From contig NZ_CALHVN010000002.1 of NCBI RefSeq assembly GCF_938039245.1, positions 1 to 64,000 on the forward strand: 64,000 bases of DNA. The letters are read 5' to 3'. Source of the DNA: an uncultured Campylobacter sp. (lineage in GTDB: Bacteria > Campylobacterota > Campylobacteria > Campylobacterales > Campylobacteraceae). Shown piece after piece: positions 34,406 to 41,956 of the stretch (positions within the stretch are counted from its first letter, which is position 1; each line of letters opens with the position of its first letter). The position numbers and the translations under genes are program-made. Below the pieces are notes generated by a model. It made no database searches. It was not told the DNA's origin and worked only from the letters and a program-made list of their open reading frames with translations.

Positions 34406-35260
34406 ATGAACGGAATAGTATATCTAAACGGCGAATTTATAGACGCGGTGGCGGCGAAAGTTAGCGCATTTGACCGGGGGTTTATCTTTGGCGACGGCAT
34501 ATACGAGGTCGTGCCGGTGCTAAACGGACGGCTAGTAGATAGGGAGGATTTTTGGGAGAGATTTGAGAGAAGTCTAGCTGCGATCGAGCTAAGCTTACCG
34601 CTTTCAAAGAGCGATTTTGGGGGAGTTTTAGAGGAAGTAGTCTGGCGAAACAACCTAAAAGAAGGCGGCGTTTATATGCAGATCACCCGCGGCGTCGCCG
34701 ATAGGGATTTTAAATTTATAAAAGGCTTAAAGCCGACTTGTTTCGTGTTTTGCTACGAAAAAGATATCGTCGCAAACCCTGACGCCGCGACCGGTATCGA
34801 GGTCGTTAGCGTCGAGGATATCCGCTGGAAGCGCCGCGACATCAAATCGATCTCGCTTTTGGCGCAGTGCTACGCCAAAGAACAAGCCGTAAAAGCCGGC
34901 GCCTACGAGGGTTTTATGGTCGAAAACGGCTTTGTGACCGAGGCGACTAGCTCGTCTGCATTTATCATAAAAGATAACGTCCTGATAACCAAACCGCTCT
35001 CAAACGAGATTTTGCCAGGCATCCGCCGCAAGGTGATCCTTGGTTTTGCCGAAAAGGCGGGGCTAGAGATCAGGCAGCGACCGTTTACGATGCAAGACGT
35101 TTACGAAGCCGACGAGGTGTTTATCTCGGCTGCGACGCTACCGCTACTGCCCGTCGTCAAGGCCGACGGCAAGCCGATAAACGGCGGCAAAGTCGGCAAA
35201 TACGTGCCGATACTAAGGCAGATGTATATAGATAAGATCAAAAAAGAGGCCGGGCTTTAG
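34406..35260 (+). CDS. dat: D-amino-acid aminotransferase (class IV PLP)
   Basis: 284 residues. Fold-type IV PLP aminotransferase: IVYLNGEFIDAVAAKVSAFD at the start, DRGFIFGDGIYE, ITRGVADRDF, the PLP Lys at 147 in RRDIKSISLLAQ, and TEATSSSAFII. The RGVADRDF region and the GDGIYEV motif are those of D-alanine transaminases rather than branched-chain enzymes. It forms D-amino acids such as D-Ala or D-Glu for peptidoglycan. Good ribosome binding site AAGGAGAAAA. Single gene; substrate assignment is family-level inference. Confidence 0.8.
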   Translation: MNGIVYLNGEFIDAVAAKVSAFDRGFIFGDGIYEVVPVLNGRLVDREDFWERFERSLAAIELSLPLSKSDFGGVLEEVVWRNNLKEGGVYMQITRGVADRDFKFIKGLKPTCFVFCYEKDIVANPDAATGIEVVSVEDIRWKRRDIKSISLLAQCYAKEQAVKAGAYEGFMVENGFVTEATSSSAFIIKDNVLITKPLSNEILPGIRRKVILGFAEKAGLEIRQRPFTMQDVYEADEVFISAATLPLLPVVKADGKPINGGKVGKYVPILRQMYIDKIKKEAGL

Positions 35261-35399
35261 GCTAAAATTGACGTTTCGGGTCGGCTTTGCGTTTTCGCGA
35301 GTCGGCTCAAATTCGGCTAAATTTGACGAAATTATTTAAATCTGCCGTCCGAAGCGTTAGTAAATTTAAGCCGAAATAACGATTGTCGGACTATTAAAT

Positions 35400-35885
35400 T
35401 TGAAACTAATGATGAAAAATAAACCAAAAATTTTAATCAGCGCCTGTTTGCTCGGCGAAAACTGCAAATATAACGGCGGCAATAACACAGACGCGATTTG
35501 CGCGGGCGAACTTGCCAAACTTAGACAAATTTACGAGCTAATCGCCGTTTGTCCGGAGAGTATTGGCGGACTAACGACCCCGCGCGAACCTGCCGAAATT
35601 TGCCCAAACGGACGGGTTTTAACCAAATTTAGCGGCTGCGACGTGACGGATAAATTTCTTTTAGGCGCGCAAATTTGCGCCGATATCGCTAGCAAAAACG
35701 GTTGTAAAATCGCTATTTTAAAAGAGCGAAGCCCAAGCTGCGGAAGCGGCGAGATATATGACGGAAGCTTTACCGGGCGACTCGTTAGCGGCGACGGACT
35801 AACCGCAGCGGCGCTAAAAAAGCTGGGCGTTCGCATCGTCGGCGAGAGCGCGCTTGGGGAGCTAAATTTAGAAAAAGAGACGTAA
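35400..35885 (+). CDS. DUF523 family protein
   Basis: 161 residues. The DUF523 pattern is clear: ILISACLLGENCKYNGGNN with two Cys near the start, VCPESIGGLTTPREPAEI, and AILKERSPSCGSGEIYDG with a third conserved Cys. The family is widespread and unassigned; the Cys set suggests metal or Fe-S binding. The ORF begins with TTG 35400; the ATG at 35409 or 35412 may be the true start. Followed seven bases later by a second small gene. Confidence 0.8.
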   Translation: MKLMMKNKPKILISACLLGENCKYNGGNNTDAICAGELAKLRQIYELIAVCPESIGGLTTPREPAEICPNGRVLTKFSGCDVTDKFLLGAQICADIASKNGCKIAILKERSPSCGSGEIYDGSFTGRLVSGDGLTAAALKKLGVRIVGESALGELNLEKET

Positions 35886-35892
35886 AACGGCC

Positions 35893-36210
35893 GTGTGGAT
35901 AAATCTTAAAGATATAGCGGACGGCGCGAAATTTTATGCCGGAGCGGCGATTAGAATAATGCCCGTGCCGCGCGGGCTGGAGGAGGGAAATTTTATCCCT
36001 GAAGGCGGGCTTGTTTACCTTGTCTCGCACAATGCTTCGGATAAGAGTTATTTTAACTGCGTCTGCCTAAGCCGTGGTGAAGAAGTAAACGTGATCTGCC
36101 GCCCCTGGCGAAAGGTTAACTGCGTGCTTGGAAGCGAGATCAAGCGGATGTTTGAAAGTGAGTCGCAAGAGGCGTTTGTAAGTAAAAGCATCGAGATCGC
36201 GGTAAATTAA
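35893..36210 (+). CDS. Unrecognised small protein
   Basis: 105 residues, start GTG 35893, eight bases after the DUF523 gene. No recognised family. Beta-rich appearance (GAAIRIMPVPRGLEEGNFIP, GLVYLVSHNASDKSYFNCVC) with a single paired Cys. No signal peptide. Probably cotranscribed with DUF523. Confidence 0.5.
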   Translation: MWINLKDIADGAKFYAGAAIRIMPVPRGLEEGNFIPEGGLVYLVSHNASDKSYFNCVCLSRGEEVNVICRPWRKVNCVLGSEIKRMFESESQEAFVSKSIEIAVN

Positions 36211-36986
36211 GCAGCTGAGGCTTGTTGGCAAAATTTGCTAGCGAGCGGCGCAAAAGTTGTTGTAAATTTGGGCGTATCAAATTTCTAGCGTGACTTTAAA
36301 AAAATGCCGCTTGAAATTTTATCTAAATTTTACGGTAAGATTTTCGGAGCCTTTAGCCTTGGCGCAATCAAATCGTAGCCAAATTCGACAAGAAATTTGC
36401 AAGCGGCATAAAATTTGTAGAAACGGTAAAAGCAACGACGGCAAAACGGCAAATCGCCGCCCTAAGTTTAAAAATAGCGGGTCAAATTTTATCACTCTTT
36501 GCCACGCTCGCGCAAAATTTACGAACTATAAAAATTATAAAACGCAGGCCAAATCAAGACCTCGTCGTTTCAGTCTCAAATTTAACCGCCCAGCCTATGC
36601 CAAAGCTAAATTTAACAAACAGCAAAAAGGGTAGCAAGCCTCTTGCAATCGCTTGCAAATTTTTGCCAAATATTAAAAAGCACGTAAACGCGAAAATGCC
36701 ACGCTCGCCAAAATCAAACCGCCGAATTTATCCCGCTTTTACTAAAAATTTAGCCGAATTTGACGGTAACTTTAAGTCCGGTTTAGCTCAAATTTGCCGC
36801 CGAAGCGATAGATTTTTCGTGTCGTTTGCCTTAAATTTTACGCCAAAAAGCGGCAAAGCAAAATTTATTCGCACCTTCTTGATCGGAGCTTAAATTTACG
36901 GACAGTGACGCCTCGCTACCAGCCAAAACATAGCGATAAATTGGGGCCCAATTTGCCCAAATTTATCGTTAAAACCGCAGTCAAAT
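36211..36986. other. 780-bp region without a supported gene
   Basis: Two overlapping frames on the plus strand (36290-36634 and 36597-36893) have no ribosome binding site and translate to Lys/Asn/Arg-rich sequence of the kind produced by AAATTT-rich spacer DNA. I see no RNA gene. The downstream end (36900-36975) contains an imperfect ATAAATTTGGGC inverted pair near the end of the lipoprotein gene, possibly a terminator: GATAAATTGGGGCCCAATTT with an internal 10-base palindrome. Confidence 0.45.
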
Positions 36987-39056
36987 TTATCTTAGATGCC
37001 CAAATTCCGGCCTATACTCGAAGTGCATCGTATCAAAGCTAACCCAGCGCCCGCCCCAGATGAAGCCGTGTTTTTCAAAAACGCGCACGATTTCCTCGGG
37101 GATTTGATTGCGGTAGCTGCCGTCCTTGCTCCAGCGCCAGTAGTCGCTCTTGTCGGTATTTATGTCGATTGCGATGCCGTAGGAGTGCGCGCTCTTGCGC
37201 TTGGTGCCCTCGATCACGCGCCAGTTAAAGGTGCCAGACGGATTGTCAAGAAACTTTAGTAGCTCCGGTTTTTTCGCCGTTAGCGCGTCAAGCTCGTTTG
37301 AGACGGCTTGCAGAGCTGCTGCCGCGCCGTTTTTGGAGTTAAATTTAAACGTTTTACCGCCGTGATTTTTTAGCCAAACGACATCGGTTAAATTTGCCTT
37401 TACTTCCGCCTCGCTCGCGCCGTAAATTTTATCCAAAAGCTCGTAGTTTCGGTATCTGCCGGCATCATTGCTAGGTAGCGATAGAGGCTTAAATAGCGGA
37501 TAAGGCTGCGCAAAAGTATCCTCGACGTCGGCTAGATTTAGCAGACGGGCGGTATCTTTTGTCTCGCCGTCGTCAAATATAACCTTGCTGCCGTCCGTAA
37601 AAATCACATCGTTGCCGACGATTTTCACGCCGTAGGCTTTTTCGATCGCCGATTTTTTCGCGCGCGACGCCTCCTCGCCGCTAGCCACTTCAAAGGTATT
37701 CATCGAATTTATCCGCGAGACTAGCAAACGTTTTGGATCAATTCCCGCTACGTCCGAGCCGATTTTTAGCGTCGTAATCGCTATACCGCCGATCATGGCT
37801 CTGCCGTTATCTTTCGTGCGGATGCCCCAGACGTCGTGCACGGCGAGCGGCTCGTTTCCGCGCATACCCGCATAAAGCATGATGTGCCCGTTCATGTGAA
37901 ATAGCGTTCTATACGGCACGGCTTGCGTTTTGATGACGTGCAGTTTTTCTTCCGCGCTTAAATTTGCTAAGCTCACGACCTTGCCGATTTGACCTTGCGC
38001 CTTTGAGTTTCGCGGTAGCCACACGCCAAAGCTACCGAGGAAATCCTGCAAAAACAGCGAGCAGTCGCGCTTGCCGCCAAACCCGCCCCAGCCGTAGCTT
38101 TGCCCTAGCAGCGATGACGCCAGCGCCCTTACGTTTTCGTCGCTAAATTTAAGCGGAAAGCGACTTGCGCTTTGTTTTGAGATCTCGTAGTTTTTTAGCC
38201 CGCTTTGGGTTTGGATTTTGCCGTAAAATTTAAACTGATCCTCGCTTTGAAACGGCAAAATAGCGCCTATGCGTCCGTAAAATAAAAAGTTGCCGTTTTT
38301 GTCGTAGACGGGCTCTTCGTCTTTGATAACGCTTAAAAATTTAGAGTTTTTTAGCTCCCGCACGGCGTCTGCGCTTAAAATTTTGATTTCAGTCGATTTT
38401 ATCCAGCCCCAGGCCGCATCGCTACCCACAAACGCCCACGCTCCGTCTGCCGAAAAGTGCGAAACGTAAAGCGGATAACCGATCGAAACGAAAGAGAGCT
38501 GAGCGTAGTCAAACGGCAGCCCTTCGCCTGCGCGCACGGGATTATAAAGCACGGCCTCGTCGGTTGGTAGGTTTCGCAGACTCGCGTTTGCCGTCGTTAC
38601 CGCAGGCAAAGAAACCTTGCCGAAGCTCTCTACGCTCGCGTTTTTGCGCACTTTTTCAAACCACTCGTTTGGGACTTTGCGCATATTTGAGAAAAAGTAC
38701 TGCCTTTTTGACGTGTTTTTATAGTAATCTAGCGCCCAAAAAGCCTCTTTTGCACTCGTCGCGGGCGCTTTTAGATCAAGCGCGTTAAAGCGTTTTTGCA
38801 GCAGAGTTTCGCCGCTACTTTGCGCTTCAAAAGGCAGTATCGGCAGCGCATTTGCGTTTTGATCGACGTCAAATTTTAGATAACTGATGTGGCCTAAATT
38901 CTCATCCGCGCTCTCCTCGGGCATATCGTATGCGGGCGCGGCGTTAGCGCCTTGATCAGGTAAATTTACCGCGCTTGGCGCGTCTTTTGGCGATGCGCAA
39001 CCGCCTAGCATCGCTAGCGCCGTCGCTACGGAAAATATAAATTTGTAAAATTTCAA
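36987..39056 (-). CDS. Lipoprotein with NlpC/P60 and M15 peptidase domains
   Basis: 689 residues. Lipobox LGGC with the lipidated Cys at 20. After a spacer come SH3-like regions (about 150-240 and 250-300), then an NlpC/P60 endopeptidase domain with Cys332 in GGKRDCSLFLQDFLG and His391 in MNGHIMLYAG. The C-terminal 150 residues form an M15 (VanY/CwlK-like) metallopeptidase: SAHSYGIAIDIN gives zinc ligands His624 and Asp631, and SFDTMHFEYRP gives His678. Both are peptidoglycan peptidases, acting on different bonds, so the protein is a two-enzyme cell-wall trimmer in the periplasm. The joining of the two domains in one chain is not usual. Confidence 0.85.
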   Translation of the reverse strand: MKFYKFIFSVATALAMLGGCASPKDAPSAVNLPDQGANAAPAYDMPEESADENLGHISYLKFDVDQNANALPILPFEAQSSGETLLQKRFNALDLKAPATSAKEAFWALDYYKNTSKRQYFFSNMRKVPNEWFEKVRKNASVESFGKVSLPAVTTANASLRNLPTDEAVLYNPVRAGEGLPFDYAQLSFVSIGYPLYVSHFSADGAWAFVGSDAAWGWIKSTEIKILSADAVRELKNSKFLSVIKDEEPVYDKNGNFLFYGRIGAILPFQSEDQFKFYGKIQTQSGLKNYEISKQSASRFPLKFSDENVRALASSLLGQSYGWGGFGGKRDCSLFLQDFLGSFGVWLPRNSKAQGQIGKVVSLANLSAEEKLHVIKTQAVPYRTLFHMNGHIMLYAGMRGNEPLAVHDVWGIRTKDNGRAMIGGIAITTLKIGSDVAGIDPKRLLVSRINSMNTFEVASGEEASRAKKSAIEKAYGVKIVGNDVIFTDGSKVIFDDGETKDTARLLNLADVEDTFAQPYPLFKPLSLPSNDAGRYRNYELLDKIYGASEAEVKANLTDVVWLKNHGGKTFKFNSKNGAAAALQAVSNELDALTAKKPELLKFLDNPSGTFNWRVIEGTKRKSAHSYGIAIDINTDKSDYWRWSKDGSYRNQIPEEIVRVFEKHGFIWGGRWVSFDTMHFEYRPEFGHLR

Positions 39057-39106
39057 TCTAGCTCCTTAAAAATAAGCTATAATTTTACAAAAAAATAGGG
39101 AAATTT

Positions 39107-40429
39107 GTGTTAAACCAGCTGCTAGACATCTTAAAAAAATCAAACGTTTTTCTCACCGGGCGCGGCGGCGTGGGCAAAAGCCACCTCACGCAATCGGTCA
39201 TCAAGCACTATAAAAGCGAGCTAAAAAACGTCGTGGTGCTGGGTAGTACCGGCATCGCGGCGGTAAACGTCGGCGGAGTGAGCGTGCATAGTTTTTTTAA
39301 ATTTGGCATTTGCTCAAACCTCGAGGAGCTGCGCGGCTACGACCGCAAACAACGCGGAAAGCTTGGCGAACTAAAAAAGATGCTCGACGTCTGCGATCTC
39401 ATCGTGATAGACGAGATCTCGATGATCAGCGCAGGGCTGATGGATATGATTTATTACCGCTTGATGAGCTCGCGATTCGTCGGGCGCGTGATGCTCGTGG
39501 GCGACTTTTATCAGCTGCCGCCCGTGCGAAAAAACGGCGATGAGGGCAGCTCGCTGTTTAAATTTCTTTATGCTTTTAACTCTAGCTCGTGGCATGAATT
39601 TGAGTTTAAAAATATCGAGCTAGTCATCTCAAAACGCACGAAGGATAAGAAATTTTACGATATCTTATCCATGCTTCGCATCGGGCGGCTGAGCCCCGAG
39701 GTGTTTGCCTATATCGAAAATTTACGCGTGCCAAGCGTGCAGGTAGATGACGATACGAGCGTGCTTTTTGGGCGAAATTATGAAGCGGACGAGCTAAATA
39801 ACAAGATGCTCTCTAAACTGTCCGCGCCGCTTGAAAGAGCCGAGGCGTTAGTAGAAATTTACGATGAAAATTTAAACGAAGACGCGCTGGATCGCTGGAT
39901 CGCAAACCTCTACGCGCCTGAAATTTTAAACATAAAAATCGGCGCGAAAGTTATATTTACGGTAAATAAATGGGGCGAGTACTATAACGGCGAGCGCGGG
40001 CAGATAATGCAAATTTTAAAAGACGGCGGCGAGATAAAAAGCGTCATCGTACAAAAAGCTGACGGTGAGATCGTCGAGGTGGAGCGAGCGAGATTTGATA
40101 TGAGCGAGTTCGTGATGGAGGGCGAGAATCTAAAAGAGCGCGCAAGGGCGTCTTTGACCCAGTTTCCGCTAAAGCTAGCCTACGCGATCACGATCCATAA
40201 ATCCCAAGGTATGAGCATCGAAAATTTAGTGTGCGACCTAAATCATATCTTTGCCAACGGGCAGCTCTACGTCGCGCTATCGCGGGCTATAGATCCCAAA
40301 AAGCTGAGGATATTTTACGGCAAATCTCGGCCGTTTAGAGAGTATTTGCAAAGCGTCGTTAAAATAGACGAAGAGGTCGAGAAATTCTATCTTGAAAACA
40401 AATTTGAAAACATTAAGGAAGACGTATGA
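39107..40429 (+). CDS. PIF1-like AAA/UvrD-fold helicase
   Basis: 440 residues. Superfamily 1B helicase of the PIF1/RecD2-like group. Walker A GRGGVGKSHL (about residues 18-27), Walker B IVIDEISMIS, LVGDFYQLPPV (motif III), and near the C-terminus KLAYAITIHKSQGMSIENLV with YVALSRA, the classical motifs V and VI. PIF1 proteins unwind DNA, including G-quadruplexes and RNA-DNA hybrids. GTG start at 39107. It overlaps the next gene by four bases. Confidence 0.9.
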   Translation: MLNQLLDILKKSNVFLTGRGGVGKSHLTQSVIKHYKSELKNVVVLGSTGIAAVNVGGVSVHSFFKFGICSNLEELRGYDRKQRGKLGELKKMLDVCDLIVIDEISMISAGLMDMIYYRLMSSRFVGRVMLVGDFYQLPPVRKNGDEGSSLFKFLYAFNSSSWHEFEFKNIELVISKRTKDKKFYDILSMLRIGRLSPEVFAYIENLRVPSVQVDDDTSVLFGRNYEADELNNKMLSKLSAPLERAEALVEIYDENLNEDALDRWIANLYAPEILNIKIGAKVIFTVNKWGEYYNGERGQIMQILKDGGEIKSVIVQKADGEIVEVERARFDMSEFVMEGENLKERARASLTQFPLKLAYAITIHKSQGMSIENLVCDLNHIFANGQLYVALSRAIDPKKLRIFYGKSRPFREYLQSVVKIDEEVEKFYLENKFENIKEDV

Positions 40430-40929
40430 AAAAGATTTTTGCGCTGGTTTTTGCCGCGGTTATGGCCTTTGCCGAGACGTTAAATGTCGATAATTTTGAA
40501 ACCGATCTATACTCCAGAGACGCTAAAAGCTCGATCAAAAAAGTAAGCGTGAGCCTGCGTCTAGAGGGGCGAGACGTCGCGGACAACGAAGCATACGTGC
40601 TTGACGCGCTAAACGTCGTTATAGGCAGCTTTTACGTCGAGGATCTGCTAACCTCGCTGGGCAAGGAAAAATTTAAAGAAACTCTTGTTAAATATACAGC
40701 TAAAAAGCACTCCATAGATATCGACGAGGTGCTCATCATCTCGCTAAAAACCGTGCGCGAACCAAACATCGAAGAGTTGCTTGAAGCGCTAAAAAACGTC
40801 AAGACCACAGGCTCTAAAAGATCGCAAAAAGAGCAAGTCGAGGATATACTTAGAGGAAATAAAAATCAGCTTAAACCGATGGATTTAAATCAGATAGATG
40901 ATTTTGGCAAGGATTTTGGCGAGCAGTAA
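40426..40929 (+). CDS. Exported protein, weak FliL resemblance
   Basis: 167 residues with a signal peptide (MKKIFALVFAAVMAFA). The middle part (KVSVSLRLEGRDVADNEAYV, then ALNVVIGSFYVEDLLTSLGK) recalls the C-terminal half of FliL, a stator-associated flagellar protein, but the usual N-terminal membrane anchor is missing. I therefore call it an exported protein and note the resemblance. The C-terminal 45 residues are charged. ATGA overlap with the helicase before it; the pairing is conserved in neither function nor known pathway as far as can be read here. Confidence 0.5.
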   Translation: MKKIFALVFAAVMAFAETLNVDNFETDLYSRDAKSSIKKVSVSLRLEGRDVADNEAYVLDALNVVIGSFYVEDLLTSLGKEKFKETLVKYTAKKHSIDIDEVLIISLKTVREPNIEELLEALKNVKTTGSKRSQKEQVEDILRGNKNQLKPMDLNQIDDFGKDFGEQ

Positions 40930-40955
40930 AATTTGGGATTAAATTTATAAATTTT

Positions 40956-41340
40956 ACTCACTGAGACCCGCACCTTTAAGGTGCTAAATTTGGTTTGGTC
41001 AAATTTGGATTTTAGTCTTTATTGTTAAGGGGGAAGGGGCTTGAATTACGAAGTCGCTCCCTTCCCCCTTAAAAATCCCCCAACCCCTACGACGTGAGAT
41101 GTGGCGATATAGCTTTGCTCTACTAGCAAAGCGTCGCGAGTTTAAATTTAGCATTTTTGCGGTGCGGGTCTCGGTGAGTCAAATTTACAAATTTGACTTC
41201 AAATTTGAATAGAGAACAATAAGGCGAAGTATCGCGAGATGATTTTAAATGATTTCGTAAATTTCGTCCAAAGATAAGGCATGTAGCCTGTCGCAGGGCG
41301 AAATTTACGAAATCATTTAAAAGCGCTCGCGAGACAAGCC
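40956..41340 (+). repeat. Composite intergenic repeat, fullest copy
   Basis: A nested structure. Outer arms 40956-40974 and 41161-41179 pair with one mismatch (ACTCACTGAGACCCGCACC). Inside is a strong hairpin TAAGGGGGAAGGG / CCCTTCCCCCTTA (41026-41038 with 41059-41071). Then the ~118-bp element (41223-41340) with 20-base perfect arms (41247-41266 with 41299-41318), ending AAAAGCGCTCGCGAGACAAGCC. Parts of the whole recur at 12020, 18680, 19163 and 49294. No open reading frame; it lies between an exported protein gene and lolA. Confidence 0.85.
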
Positions 41341-41356
41341 GCTTTTTGCAAAGAGT

Positions 41357-41869
41357 TTATTGGTTTATGACGTCATAATACGACGGTATCACCGGCGTCA
41401 GCAAATCATCGCTTATTTTAAAATCCTTCTTAGTATTGCTTAGCGTGATTTTGATCTTGTTGCCGAGCTTATCCTCGTAGTCGATTCTTGTCGGGATGTA
41501 GTTTTTGACGGTGATTAGGTACTCCACGCCGTCGTATTTGGCCTTATAAAGCGTATCGGTGATCTTAACCGCGTTTCTAACGACGTCGATTAAATTCGGC
41601 GCCTTTTCAAATTTAGAGACGATAGCTTGCTCGAGTGCATCCTCGATCACGACGACGCGGTTTTTATCAAAGTAGATTTTTTTAGGCGTCGGGCGCTCGT
41701 AGATCCAGTAGGCGCGGTTGTTGCTTTTTGCGTAAAATTTACCGTAGTAATCGACCGTTTCGCTCTCGCTCGTGATGGTTTGCACGAAGTCGCTTTGAAG
41801 CGTGACGAAATTTAACGTAGCCGCAAAAGCCGAGGCGCAAAATAGTAAAAATGCTAAAATTTTCTTCAT
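41357..41869 (-). CDS. lolA: Outer-membrane lipoprotein carrier LolA
   Basis: 170 residues from ATG 41869, chosen because AAAGGAAAATAT precedes it and it starts a good signal peptide (MKKILAFLLFCASAFA). The mature protein has the LolA pattern: LQSDFVQTITSESETVDYYG, then YGKFYAKSNNRAYWIYERPT and PKKIYFDKNRVVVIED. LolA carries lipoproteins through the periplasm from LolCDE to the outer membrane. Divergent from secA. The lolC/E permease lies 3 kb away on the other strand. Confidence 0.88.
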   Translation of the reverse strand: MKKILAFLLFCASAFAATLNFVTLQSDFVQTITSESETVDYYGKFYAKSNNRAYWIYERPTPKKIYFDKNRVVVIEDALEQAIVSKFEKAPNLIDVVRNAVKITDTLYKAKYDGVEYLITVKNYIPTRIDYEDKLGNKIKITLSNTKKDFKISDDLLTPVIPSYYDVINQ

Positions 41870-41956
41870 ATATTTTCCTTTACCGGGCAAAATTCTAGCT
41901 AAGTTTAAATAATAAAATGTTAAAATCCAAACTTTAATAAAATTTAAAGGCTAGAA

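Noticed and set aside
36290..36893. Two plus-strand frames of 114 and 98 codons
   Set aside because: No ribosome binding site, overlapping each other, Lys/Asn/Arg-rich translations typical of AAATTT-rich spacer DNA.
41026..41071. Strong G/C hairpin read as a terminator
   Set aside because: No U tract follows in either direction, and it is part of the dispersed repeat.
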